DNA of 56,382 bases from Streptomyces aidingensis (lineage in GTDB: Bacteria > Actinomycetota > Actinomycetes > Streptomycetales > Streptomycetaceae): positions 1-56,382 of the forward strand of contig NZ_FOLM01000024.1 in the NCBI RefSeq assembly GCF_900112355.1, given 5' to 3'. Positions 1 through 8,226 of the stretch are shown piece by piece. The notes under the pieces were generated by a model, which saw nothing but the letters and a program-made list of their open reading frames with translations, was not told the origin of the DNA and searched no databases. Both the position numbers and the translations under genes were made by a program. Every line of letters starts with the position of its first letter. Within the stretch, counting starts at the first letter, position 1.

Positions 1-258
1 ACCGCGACCCTCTCCGCGGGCTCCCAGTGGAGCGACCGCTACAACCTGAACGTCTCGGTCTCCGGCTCCAGCAACTGGACCGTGACCATGAACGTCCCGT
101 CCCCGGCCACCATCATCGCCACCTGGAACACCCAGGCCACCTGGCCGAGTTCACAGGTGATGGTCGCCAGGCCGAACGGCAACGGCAACAACTTCGGCGT
201 CACCATCAGGCACAACGGCAACTGGACCTGGCCAACGGTGTCCTGCAGCGCCGGATAG
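1..258 (+). CDS. C-terminal end of a secreted protein with a CBM2 cellulose-binding module (5' end outside window)
   Basis: The first reading frame is open from base 1 and stops at 256-258, giving the last 85 residues of a protein. The segment has the look of a bacterial family 2 carbohydrate-binding module: conserved Trp in QWSDRYNLNV and in SSNWTVTMNV, alternating Ser/Thr/Asn-rich beta strands, an Asn/Gly-rich loop with FGVTIRHNGNW, and a terminal WPTVSC that would supply the second Cys of the CBM2 disulfide. CBM2 modules bind crystalline cellulose, chitin or xylan and target an attached hydrolase or LPMO. The catalytic part lies outside the window, so the enzyme activity cannot be named. 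It converges on the ABC importer genes with a strong hairpin between them. Confidence 0.72.
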   Translation, partial: TATLSAGSQWSDRYNLNVSVSGSSNWTVTMNVPSPATIIATWNTQATWPSSQVMVARPNGNGNNFGVTIRHNGNWTWPTVSCSAG

Positions 259-290
259 CGCGGCCCCCCACCTGCACGACACCGCACCCC

Positions 291-325
291 CGTGGCGCGG
301 CGGCCCAGCCGGCCGCCGCGCCACG
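291..325. terminator. Bidirectional stem-loop terminator between convergent genes
   Basis: A perfect 15-bp inverted repeat (CGTGGCGCGGCGGCC, loop CAGCC, then its reverse complement) lies in the 80-bp gap between the CBM2 gene stop (258) and the permease stop (339). It is followed by a short pyrimidine run (CTCTTT) on the plus side. Its position fits a terminator serving both strands. Confidence 0.75.
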
Positions 326-338
326 GCTCTTTCCGCGA

Positions 339-1247
339 TCAGCTCTTGACGGAGCCGGACATCAGGCCGCCGATGAAGTACTTGCCCAGGATGATGTAGA
401 CCACCAGGGTCGGCAGCGAGGCGAACAGGGCCCCCGCCATGGAGACGCCGTAGTTCTGCAGCAGCGCGCCGTTGGCGAGGTTGTTCAGCGCCAGCGTCAC
501 CGGGCCGTTCTGGCTGGAGGAGAAGAACACCGCGAACAGGAAGTCGTTCCAGGCCGAGGTGAACTGCCAGATCAGGACGACGACAAAGCTGGGCACGGAG
601 ATCGGGAGGATGACCGACCAGTAGGTGCGGAGCATGCCGGCGCCGTCGATCCGGGCGGCTTCCACCAGCTCGTGCGGAACGGTCTGGTAGTAGTTCCGGA
701 AGATCAGCGTGGTGATCGGGATGCCGAAGACCACGTGCAGCAGGATCAGGGTGGGCACCCCGCTGGGGAGTTCCAGGTCCAGCACCAGCTCATTCAGCGG
801 GATGATCACCGCCTGGTAGGGGATGAACATCCCGAACAGGATGAGGGTGAAGACCAGATTGGCGCCCCGGAAGGACCAGCGGGAGAGCACAAAGCCGTTG
901 ACCGAGCCCAGCAGCGCCGCGATCAGCGCCGAGGGGATCACCATCTGGAGGGTCCGCCAGATGGCCGGGGAGAGGGTGGTCCAGGCGGTGTCCCAGTTGT
1001 CCAGCGTCCACTCGGTCGGCAGCGACCAGGCGCGGGCCGGCGAGGCGTCGCCGGGGCCCTTGAAGCTGGTGACCAGCAGGACATAGACGGGGATCAGGAC
1101 GATGAGCAGGAAAAGGAGGAGGGCCGCGTAGCGCAGGGTGCGGGCCACGGGGAAACCGCCGGTGCGGCGGGGCCGGGCGTGTGCCGGTCCGGACGGAGCG
1201 CCGGTGGGCCGCGAAGCCGGGACCGCCTCGGTGGGAAGCGCGGTCAT
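339..1247 (-). CDS. Carbohydrate ABC transporter permease, MalG/NgcG type
   Basis: A 302-aa inner-membrane permease of the CUT1 sugar family. The ATG at 1247 shares its A with the TGA stop of the upstream permease, a one-base TGATG overlap that implies translational coupling. The first 35 residues are Pro/Ala/Arg-rich and cytosolic, followed by a first hydrophobic helix (AALLLFLLIVLIPVYVLL) and five more membrane segments. The EAA loop that docks on the ATPase is clear near residue 195 (EAARIDGAGM). No ATPase gene is encoded beside it. In Streptomyces many such importers share the MsiK ATPase, which is the likely partner (inference). The sugar cannot be read from the permease itself. If the locus matches S. 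coelicolor ngcEFG, N-acetylglucosamine or chitobiose are candidates. Confidence 0.9.
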   Translation of the reverse strand: MTALPTEAVPASRPTGAPSGPAHARPRRTGGFPVARTLRYAALLLFLLIVLIPVYVLLVTSFKGPGDASPARAWSLPTEWTLDNWDTAWTTLSPAIWRTLQMVIPSALIAALLGSVNGFVLSRWSFRGANLVFTLILFGMFIPYQAVIIPLNELVLDLELPSGVPTLILLHVVFGIPITTLIFRNYYQTVPHELVEAARIDGAGMLRTYWSVILPISVPSFVVVLIWQFTSAWNDFLFAVFFSSSQNGPVTLALNNLANGALLQNYGVSMAGALFASLPTLVVYIILGKYFIGGLMSGSVKS

Positions 1248-2158
1248 CACTTCTCCTTGCGATTCGTGCGGACGAGATAGGGCACGACCACCAGGGCCAC
1301 GAGCACCAGCAGGATCGAGCCGACCGCGGCGGCGTTCGCGTAGTCGAAGCTCGACTTGAACACATACATGTCGACGGCCGGGACCTTGGTCTGGTAGTTC
1401 GCCGGCTTCGAGATCGACATGATCAGGTCGAAGGACTTCAGCGACATGTGGCCGATGATGATGAGGGCCGACAGCGCGATCGGGGAGAGCTGCGGGAAGA
1501 GCACATGGCGGTAGAGCTGCCAGGTGGTGGCCCCGTCGACGCGGGCGGCCTCGCGCAGTTCGTCGGGGATGCCGCGGAAGCCCGCCAGGAACAGGGCCAT
1601 GACATAGCCGGACAACTGCCAGATGGCGGGGATGGCGATCGCGGTGATGCCGTAGTCGACGTTGTTCCACCAGTTGTTCTGGAGGAAGTCGAGCCCGATC
1701 ATCTGGAAGAGGCGGTTGAGCCCGGTGGCGCTCTGGTCCTGGTTGGAGTTGAGCAGCCAGCGCCACACCACACCGGAGGCCACGAAGGACACGGCCATCG
1801 GGAAGAGGTAGACGGAACGGAAGATCCCCTCCCCCTTCATCGGCCGTTCCAGCAGCCAGGCCCAGAGGAAGCCCATCAGCATGGTGCCGCCGAGGAAGAC
1901 CCCGGTGTAGAGGAAGAGGTTCTTCAGCGAGTGCTGGAACGCCTCGCTGCCGAGCAGGTCGAAGTAGTTGTCCAGCCATACGGTGCCGGCCGGTGCCTGC
2001 CCGGTGGCCTGGCCCGCGGTGTGCACATCGCTGAGCGAGGTCTTGAAGTTCGCGCCGATCAGCCCGTAGACGAAGATGCCCACGAGGATCAGCGAGGGCG
2101 CGATCAGCAGCAGCGGCGCCCCGGCCTTCCGGCCGGCTTTCTTGGCGGTCTTGATCAT
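1247..2158 (-). CDS. Carbohydrate ABC transporter permease, MalF/NgcF type
   Basis: A 303-aa partner permease of the same CUT1 importer. It begins MIKTAKKAGRKAG, then a first membrane helix (PLLLIAPSLILVGIFVYGL), a periplasm-side loop with the VHTAGQ stretch, and five further helices. The EAA loop (EAARVDGATT) lies near residue 205. It forms a heterodimer with the downstream MalG-type permease, which starts at its last base. Between this gene and the binding-protein gene (2299) is a 140-bp spacer with two near-identical GC-rich blocks (around 2174-2222) that could fold into a hairpin. Such a structure could give the lipoprotein mRNA a higher level than the permeases. Confidence 0.9.
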   Translation of the reverse strand: MIKTAKKAGRKAGAPLLLIAPSLILVGIFVYGLIGANFKTSLSDVHTAGQATGQAPAGTVWLDNYFDLLGSEAFQHSLKNLFLYTGVFLGGTMLMGFLWAWLLERPMKGEGIFRSVYLFPMAVSFVASGVVWRWLLNSNQDQSATGLNRLFQMIGLDFLQNNWWNNVDYGITAIAIPAIWQLSGYVMALFLAGFRGIPDELREAARVDGATTWQLYRHVLFPQLSPIALSALIIIGHMSLKSFDLIMSISKPANYQTKVPAVDMYVFKSSFDYANAAAVGSILLVLVALVVVPYLVRTNRKEK

Positions 2159-2298
2159 CGAAATCTCCCTGGAGCGCCGCGGCGCGCCGCCGGCGGGGTG
2201 GGGCCGGCGGCGGCGCGCCGCGGTCGGGTCCGGTCCGGGACCGGGCCCCGGGTTTCTGGCCGGGTCCGGGGCCGGTTCGGCGGGCTCGCTCCGTCGGG

Positions 2299-3591
2299 TC
2301 AGCTCGTGGCCGCCGCGGCGGAGGCGAGTTCGGACTGGAATGTTCCGATGTCGGAGGCGCCGGCGGTGAACTTGCTGGTGGCGTCCGAGACGGCGTTCAG
2401 CACGGCCACCGGGGCCGCCGCGCCGTGCGCCAGGGAGGAGACGATGGTGTCCTGGCCGAAGGACTCGATGGCCGTCTGCTGGTAGGCGGAGAACTCGGCC
2501 GGGTCGGCGTCCACGCGGGCCGGGATGGAGCCCTTGGCCTTGTTGAACGCGGTCTGGCCTTCGAGCGAGCCCACGGTCTCCAGCCAGTTGCGGGCACCGT
2601 CCGGGTGCGGGGCGCCCTCGGGCAGGGTGAAGGAGTCGGCGAGGAAGTCGAAGACCCCGTCCGTGCCCGGGACCGGGAAGGCGGTGAAGTCGGTGCCCAG
2701 TTCCTTGCCCTGCTCCTCGAACGCGGCCACCGCCCAGTCGCCCATCACATTGAAGGCGGCGTTGCCGTCGATGACCATCTGGGTGGCCTCGGGCCAGTCC
2801 AGACCGTCCCGGTCACCGTTGGTGTAGCTCATGGCCTGCTCGAAGTTCTCCAGCGCCTCGGTGACCTCGGGGCCGTTCCAGTCGGTCTCGCCCTCCCACA
2901 GGCCGGTGTAGGCGTCCGCGCCGAGGGTGGAGAGCAGGATGGTCTCCAGCAGGTGGACCTGGGTCCAGGCGGTGGCCACCGACAGCGGGGTGACGCCCGC
3001 CTCCTGAAGGACGTCCAGGTCGGCGAACCACTCGTCCAGGTCCGCATAGGTCTTGTCCGGGTCTATCCCGTTCTCCTCCAGCACGGCCGGGTTGGCCCAC
3101 ACCACGTTGGCGCGGTGGATGTTGGAGGGGATGGAGTAGATCTTGCCGTCGTGGGTCAGCCGCTCGATCAGGTCGGCCGGGAACGCCTCGCGCAGGTCGA
3201 AGGCGTCGTACAGCAGCGACACGTCCTGGAGCTGGCCCGCGTTGATGTAGTCCAGCAGCTCCATGCCGGCGTGCGCCTGGAAGGTGTCCGGCGGGTCGTT
3301 GGCCTGGAGACGGGACTGGAGAAGGTCCTTGGCCGCGGAACCGGCCCCGCCGGCCACGGCGCCGTTGACGAACTTGGTCTCCGGGTGCTGCTCCTCGAAG
3401 ACGTTCACCAGAGCGTCCAGGCCCGCCTTCTCCGAGCCGGCCGCCCACCAGGTGAAGACCTCGACCTCGGCGGCGGAACCGCCGCCGCCGCCATCGCCGC
3501 CGTCATCGGAGTCGCCGCCGCAGGCGGCGAGCGTCAGACCGGCGATGACGGCGCCCGCCACCACCGCGTTCGTTCTGCGATTGAAACGCAT
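2299..3591 (-). CDS. Extracellular sugar-binding lipoprotein of the ABC importer
   Basis: A 430-aa solute-binding protein. The start at 3591 gives MRFNRRTNAVV, a hydrophobic stretch and the lipobox LTLAAC, so Cys near residue 24 would be diacylated and anchored to the membrane. A Gly/Asp/Ser linker follows. The mature part has the type I sugar-binding fold of cluster B/D proteins: VEVFTWWAAGSEKAG at the start, the GDWAVAAF segment near residue 285, and FPVPGTDGVFDFLADSFTLP, a stretch resembling glucose/mannose-type binders. Substrate is therefore open: a monosaccharide or amino sugar is plausible. It is the first gene of the importer unit and is divergent from the ROK regulator, which is the obvious candidate controller. 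Confidence 0.9.
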   Translation of the reverse strand: MRFNRRTNAVVAGAVIAGLTLAACGGDSDDGGDGGGGGSAAEVEVFTWWAAGSEKAGLDALVNVFEEQHPETKFVNGAVAGGAGSAAKDLLQSRLQANDPPDTFQAHAGMELLDYINAGQLQDVSLLYDAFDLREAFPADLIERLTHDGKIYSIPSNIHRANVVWANPAVLEENGIDPDKTYADLDEWFADLDVLQEAGVTPLSVATAWTQVHLLETILLSTLGADAYTGLWEGETDWNGPEVTEALENFEQAMSYTNGDRDGLDWPEATQMVIDGNAAFNVMGDWAVAAFEEQGKELGTDFTAFPVPGTDGVFDFLADSFTLPEGAPHPDGARNWLETVGSLEGQTAFNKAKGSIPARVDADPAEFSAYQQTAIESFGQDTIVSSLAHGAAAPVAVLNAVSDATSKFTAGASDIGTFQSELASAAAATS

Positions 3592-3844
3592 TCGTATCCC
3601 TACGCCTTCGTTGCCGTATCTGGTGGTCGGTGCGCGTGGGGAGTCACGCACCGGCCGGAAGCGCCGTGCTGCGCCCGTCCGCGGCCCATCAAAGGCCCGG
3701 CCATGGTTGAAGTCAAGAAGTAAATTCAAAGTGACATCCAACCGTGCCTTACGGTCGGGTCCTGTATTCAACCCTGCGGTGATGCCACATCTCGCCCGAT
3801 CCGGATTCAGAGCGCTTGCGAGACCAGGCGGTATCCTGACCGCT
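3592..3844. promoter_or_regulatory. Divergent control region between sugar importer and ROK-xyl operon
   Basis: A 253-bp intergenic region that is locally much less GC-rich than its surroundings (about 3700-3775). It contains short half-sites TTGAA (3707-3711), TTCAA (3725-3729) and TTCAA (3767-3771), the first two in inverted arrangement 18 bp apart. These are reasonable candidates for a ROK-family operator. A TATCCT box at 3832-3837 ends 7 bp before the GTG of the regulator, which would make that transcript leaderless. All assignments here are inference from position and composition. Confidence 0.45.
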
Positions 3845-5029
3845 GTGCGCGCTGACCGGGTGACCCCGGGTTCGCAGACTTCACTACGTGAGGCCAACCG
3901 AGCCCGGATCGTGAGCGCCGTCCAGCGGCGTGGGTCGCTCACGCAGATCGAGCTGGCCGGCGTCACCGGCCTGTCCCCGGCCACCGTCTCCAACATCGTC
4001 AAAGAACTCACCGCGGCCGGCGTGCTGCACACCTCGCCCTCCACCCGCAGCGGCCGGCGCGCCCTGCTGGTCACCCTGGCCCGCAACCTCGGCCTGGTCG
4101 CCGGGGTGCACTTCGGCAGCCGCTCGCTGCGGGTGGCGCTGGCCGACGCCTCCATGCAGGTGCTGGCCGACCAGCGGATGCCGCTCGCCCCCGACCACCG
4201 GGCCGACGCCGGACTGCGCCGCGCCGCCATGCTGGTCGGCGAGATGGTCGAGTCGGTGGACGCCCGCCCCGAGGAACTGCTCGCCGTCGGGGTCTGCCTG
4301 CCCGCGCCGGTGGACCGCCGCAGCGGCCGGATCACCACGGTCGGCATGCTGCGCGGCTGGGACGGGGTGGCCGTGCCCGAGGTGATCGGCGAGGAACTGG
4401 ACGCCCCGGTGACCGTGGACAACGACGCCAACCTCGGCGCCCTGGCCGAAGCCCGGTTCGGGGCCGGCGCCGGCCGCGAGAACCTGGCCTATCTGCGGGT
4501 CTCGCACGGGGTCGGCGGCGGACTGGTCCTCGGCGGCCGGCTGATGCACGGCCGGGCGGGCGGCGCCGGCGAGATCGGGCATGTGACGATCGACGAGAAC
4601 GGGCCGATCTGCCGCTGCGGCAACCGCGGCTGCCTGGAGACCTATGTCGGCGCCCCGGCACTGCTGGGCATGCTGGCCGCCAGCCACGGACACCTCACAC
4701 TGCGCGATGTGATCACCCGGGCCAAGGAGGGCGACCCCGGCTGCCGCCGGGTGCTCTCCGACACCGGGCAGCACCTGGGCGTGGCCGCGGCCAACCTGTG
4801 CAATCTGGTGGATCCGGAACTGGTGGTGATCGGCGGCCAGTTGGCGGACGCCGGGGAGATCCTGCTGGGCCCGATGCGGAACGTGGTCGCACAGCGCACC
4901 ATGCCCAGCACCGCCGGACCGGTGGAAGTGACGGCCGCCGAGCTGGGCTCGGCGGCCGAGGTGCGCGGCGCGCTCGCCGTCGCCATGGACACCGCCCGCC
5001 TCAGCGGCGGCCTGGGGGTGAACGTATGA
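3845..5029 (+). CDS. rok7B7: ROK-family transcriptional regulator, Rok7B7-like
   Basis: A 394-aa regulator. The GTG at 3845 is chosen because the DNA-binding domain begins shortly after it and no better in-frame start exists before the intergenic region. Residues about 20-70 form a winged helix-turn-helix (LTQIELAGVTGLSPATVSN). The rest is a ROK sugar-kinase-like domain with the zinc motif CRCGNRGC near residue 262 and a GHVTIDENG segment. Proteins of this type respond to sugars or sugar phosphates. In S. coelicolor, Rok7B7 sits beside xylFGH and affects xylose use, carbon repression and antibiotic production (established there). Here its stop overlaps the start of the xylF-like gene (ATGA), and it faces a second sugar importer, so both are likely targets. 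Confidence 0.85.
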   Translation: MRADRVTPGSQTSLREANRARIVSAVQRRGSLTQIELAGVTGLSPATVSNIVKELTAAGVLHTSPSTRSGRRALLVTLARNLGLVAGVHFGSRSLRVALADASMQVLADQRMPLAPDHRADAGLRRAAMLVGEMVESVDARPEELLAVGVCLPAPVDRRSGRITTVGMLRGWDGVAVPEVIGEELDAPVTVDNDANLGALAEARFGAGAGRENLAYLRVSHGVGGGLVLGGRLMHGRAGGAGEIGHVTIDENGPICRCGNRGCLETYVGAPALLGMLAASHGHLTLRDVITRAKEGDPGCRRVLSDTGQHLGVAAANLCNLVDPELVVIGGQLADAGEILLGPMRNVVAQRTMPSTAGPVEVTAAELGSAAEVRGALAVAMDTARLSGGLGVNV

Positions 5030-6132
5030 CCCGGCCGGAACGCCGCCGCACGGTCCGCGCCGCCGCGGCGCTGGCCGCGGTGGCCGCGCTCGCCCTGGGC
5101 GGGGCGGCCTGCGGGGCCGCGGCGGGCGGCGGCGAGGACTCCGAGGGCGCCATCGCGCTGCTGCTGCCGGAGGTGAAGACGGCCCGCTACGAGAGCGCCG
5201 ACCGGCCGGCGTTCACCGGCCTCGTGGAGCGCCGCTGCCCGGACTGCGAGGTGTACTACGCCAACGCCGACCAGGACGCCGCCCTCCAGCAGCAGCAGGC
5301 CGAATCCATGCTCGCGCGCGGCGCCGATGTGCTCGTGCTGGACGCCGTGGACGCGGTCGCCGCGGTCAGCATCGTGCAGGAGGCGCAGCGCTACGGCGTC
5401 CCGGTGATCGCCTACGACCGCTTCATCGCCGACCCCGACGTGGACTACTACGTCTCCTTCGACAGCGAGCTGATCGGCTATCTCCAGGGCACCGCCCTGG
5501 TGGCCGCGCTGAAGGAGCGGGCGCCGCGCACCGGCGGAGAGCCACCCGGCATACTCCTCGTCCACGGTTCCCCGACCGACCCCAACTCCGCGGAGCTCGC
5601 CGCCGGGGTCGCCCGTGCGCTCGACGGAGAGGACATCGAGGTGCTCGCCGAGTACGACACGCCCGACTGGAGCCCGGACAAGGCCACCGACTGGGTGGAG
5701 AGCCAGCTCACCCAGTACGCGGGCCGGGTCGACGGCGTCTACGCCGCCAACGACGCCATCGCGGGCGGCGCCATCGCCGCCATGAAGGCCGCCGGGGTCG
5801 AGCCGCTGCCGCCGGTCACCGGCCAGGACGGCGAACTGGCCGCGGTGCAGCGGATCATCTCCGGCGACCAGTACATGACCGTCTACAAGGCCGCCACCGA
5901 GCAGGCCCGCACCGCCGCCGAACTGGCCGTGCGGGTGCTGCGCGGCGAGTCGCCGCGCACCACCGCGGTGATCGACGGCGTGCCCAGCCTGCTGCTCGCC
6001 CCCCGCGCGGTGGGCGTGAACGACGTCGAGCGGGTGATCGTGGACGGCGGTGTCCACTCGGTGGACCAGATCTGCACCCGCTACTACGAGGCCGCCTGCG
6101 CCGAGGCCGGCCTGGAGGAGGTGACCCCGTGA
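5026..6132 (+). CDS. xylF: Sugar-binding lipoprotein, XylF type
   Basis: A 368-aa periplasmic-binding-protein-like lipoprotein. The ATG at 5026 overlaps the regulator stop by four bases. The N-terminus has basic residues, a hydrophobic stretch and the lipobox LGGAAC. The mature part matches the D-xylose-binding XylF group: IALLLPEVKTARYE near the start, ADVLVLDAVDA, VIAYDRF, YYVSFDSE, the hinge region GVYAANDAIAGG and VTGQDGE near residue 265. It would capture xylose (or a related aldose) outside the membrane and deliver it to the XylG/XylH pair encoded next. Identity to a xylose binder is by motif memory; other pentoses are possible. Confidence 0.85.
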   Translation: MTRPERRRTVRAAAALAAVAALALGGAACGAAAGGGEDSEGAIALLLPEVKTARYESADRPAFTGLVERRCPDCEVYYANADQDAALQQQQAESMLARGADVLVLDAVDAVAAVSIVQEAQRYGVPVIAYDRFIADPDVDYYVSFDSELIGYLQGTALVAALKERAPRTGGEPPGILLVHGSPTDPNSAELAAGVARALDGEDIEVLAEYDTPDWSPDKATDWVESQLTQYAGRVDGVYAANDAIAGGAIAAMKAAGVEPLPPVTGQDGELAAVQRIISGDQYMTVYKAATEQARTAAELAVRVLRGESPRTTAVIDGVPSLLLAPRAVGVNDVERVIVDGGVHSVDQICTRYYEAACAEAGLEEVTP

Positions 6133-6965
6133 CCCGGCCCCAGCCCCACTCTCAGCCCGAGCCCCGGTCCGGGTCCCGGTCCGGGGCCGCGGCCCCGCCC
6201 CCGGCCGCCGCGCTGCCCGGCGCGGTGCTGTCGCTGCGCGGGATCAGCAAGAACTTCGGCGGCGTGCGCGCGCTGTCCGACGTCAGCCTGGACGTCCGCC
6301 CGCACGAGGTGCTGGCCGTGGTCGGCGACAACGGCGCCGGCAAGTCCACCCTGGCCGGGGTGATCGCCGGGGCCTACCGGCCGGACGCCGGACAGCTGCT
6401 GCTGGACGGCCGTCCCGTGGTGCTCGGCTCCCCGGCCGTGGCCCGCAGCCTGGGCATCGCCGCCGTCTTCCAGGACCTGGCCCTGTGCCACAACCTCGAC
6501 GTGGTGGAGAACCTCTTCCTCGCCCACGAGCCCACCCGCGGCGGCTTTCTGGACGAGGTCGCCATGGAACGCAAGGCCTGGGAACTGCTCGGCCAGCTCG
6601 GCACCAGCGTGCCCTCGGTACGGCTGCCGGTGCGCGAGCTGTCCGGCGGCCAGCGTCAGGTGGTGGCGGTGGCCCGGGCGCTGCTCGGCTCGCCCCGGGT
6701 GGTGGTGCTGGACGAGCCGACCGCCGCGCTCGGCATCCGGCAGACCGCCGAGGTGCTCAATCTGGTGGAGCGGCTGCGCGAACGCGGTCACGCGGTGGTG
6801 CTGATCAGTCACCAGGCGGCGGACCTGCAAGCGGTCGCCGACCGCTTCGTGGTGCTGCGCCTGGGCCGGGTCGGCGGAGAGCTTGACGCCGCCAGCGTCG
6901 GGTACGAGGATCTGCTCGCCGCGATGACCGGAGCGAGCCGGCCCGGCGGCAGGAAGCCCCGATGA
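6129..6965 (+). CDS. xylG: Sugar ABC transporter ATP-binding protein, XylG type (single ABC domain)
   Basis: A 278-aa cytosolic ATPase that energises the XylH permease. GTG start at 6129 overlaps the xylF-like stop by four bases (GTGA). After a Pro/Ser/Arg-rich N-terminal tail of about 35 residues come Walker A (GDNGAGKST, about residue 67), the Q-loop region (AVFQDLAL), the ABC signature LSGGQRQ, Walker B (VVVLDEPTAAL) and the H-loop (VLISHQ). Enteric XylG/RbsA/MglA have two fused ABC domains; this one has a single domain of normal size, as in other actinobacterial xylFGH operons, so it would act as a homodimer. Confidence 0.9.
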   Translation: MTRPQPHSQPEPRSGSRSGAAAPPPAAALPGAVLSLRGISKNFGGVRALSDVSLDVRPHEVLAVVGDNGAGKSTLAGVIAGAYRPDAGQLLLDGRPVVLGSPAVARSLGIAAVFQDLALCHNLDVVENLFLAHEPTRGGFLDEVAMERKAWELLGQLGTSVPSVRLPVRELSGGQRQVVAVARALLGSPRVVVLDEPTAALGIRQTAEVLNLVERLRERGHAVVLISHQAADLQAVADRFVVLRLGRVGGELDAASVGYEDLLAAMTGASRPGGRKPR

Positions 6966-8200
6966 CGCCCGTCCCCGCACCGCCCTCCTCCCGCGCCCCG
7001 TACCCCGCCGCGTCCGCGTTCGACAGCGACGCGCCCTTCGCGCGGCTGCCCCGGCTGCTGCGCCGGCTGCCCGACCGCGAGCTCGGCATGCTGCCGATCA
7101 TCGGCGCGCTGGTGCTGATCTGGGCCGTGTTCGGGATCATCAACCCGGCCTTTCTCTCCGCCGAGAACCTGGTCAATCTCACCCTGCAGTCCGCCCCGAC
7201 CGGGGTGATCGCGCTGGGCGTGGTGCTGGTGCTGCTGGCCGGGCAGATCGATCTGTCGGTCGGCTCGGTCAGCGGACTGGCCGCCTCGGTGGTGGCGGTC
7301 ACCACCGTGCTGTGGGAGTGGCCGATCGGGCTGGGCATCGTGCTGGCCCTGTCGGTGGGCGTGGTGGTCGGCCTCACCTACGGCCTGCTGGCCACCCGGC
7401 TCGGCCTGCCCAGTTTTGTGCTCACCCTGGCCGGGCTGATGGTGCTGGCCGGGGTCCAGTTGCGGGTGCTGGGGTCCCGCGGCTCCATCAATCTGCCCTT
7501 TGAATCCTGGCTGGTGGACTTCGCCCAGCAGGGCTTCCTCTCCCCGGCGGCGGCCTGGTCGCTGGTGGCGGCGGTGATCGCGGTGGTGGCGGCGGTGCAG
7601 CTGCTGGAACGCTCCCGGCGGGCCCGCGCCGAGCTGCCGCGGGCGAGCCTGGCCCGGGTGCTGCTGCGGGTCGGCGGGCTGGCGGCGCTGCTCGGCGGCA
7701 CCGTCGCCTATCTGGGCACGGCCCGCGGCATCGGCTACCCGGTGGTGCTGTTCCTGTCGCTGGTCGCGATCGTGGACGTGCTGCTGCGCCGCACCCGGTG
7801 GGGGCGCAGCGTGCGGGCGGTGGGCGGCGACCGCCGCTCGGCCATGCTGGCCGGGGTGGCGGTGCGGCGGGTGACGGTGTCCTGCTTTGTGGCGTGCTCC
7901 ACCTTCGCCGCCCTGGGCGGGGTGCTGGCGGCCGGCCGGCTGGCCGCGGCCAACCAGGGCACCGGGGGCGCCGAGACCTATCTCACCGCCATCGCCGCGG
8001 CGGTGATCGGCGGCACCAGCCTGTTCGGCGGGCGGGGCAGCGCCTGGTCGGCGCTGACCGGGGTGCTGGTCATCACCTCGATCTCCAGCGGCCTGACGCT
8101 GCTGAACCTGGACACCGCCTCCCGCTACATCGTCACCGGGCTGGTGCTGGTGCTGGCGCTGACCGCGGACACCCTGCTGCGCGCCCCGCGCTCCCGCTGA
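6962..8200 (+). CDS. xylH: Sugar ABC transporter permease, XylH type
   Basis: A 412-aa integral membrane permease of the ribose/xylose (CUT2) family. ATG at 6962 overlaps the ATPase stop by four bases, completing a fully coupled regulator-binding protein-ATPase-permease operon. About ten hydrophobic segments are visible. Typical CUT2 signatures are GQIDLSVGSVSGL in the early core, LPSFVLTLAGL, and near the end AAAVIGGTSLFGGRGS. A longer insert between the middle helices (ERSRRARAELPRAS) is seen in xylose-type members. It would form a homodimeric pore for pentose uptake. Confidence 0.9.
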   Translation: MTPVPAPPSSRAPYPAASAFDSDAPFARLPRLLRRLPDRELGMLPIIGALVLIWAVFGIINPAFLSAENLVNLTLQSAPTGVIALGVVLVLLAGQIDLSVGSVSGLAASVVAVTTVLWEWPIGLGIVLALSVGVVVGLTYGLLATRLGLPSFVLTLAGLMVLAGVQLRVLGSRGSINLPFESWLVDFAQQGFLSPAAAWSLVAAVIAVVAAVQLLERSRRARAELPRASLARVLLRVGGLAALLGGTVAYLGTARGIGYPVVLFLSLVAIVDVLLRRTRWGRSVRAVGGDRRSAMLAGVAVRRVTVSCFVACSTFAALGGVLAAGRLAAANQGTGGAETYLTAIAAAVIGGTSLFGGRGSAWSALTGVLVITSISSGLTLLNLDTASRYIVTGLVLVLALTADTLLRAPRSR

Positions 8201-8226
8201 CCGGCGCCGCCGCCGGGCGGACGCTC

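Noticed and set aside
1181..2485. Long plus-strand frames antisense to the sugar permeases
   Set aside because: Shadow of the permease genes, which have membrane helices and EAA motifs; no motif in the antisense frame.
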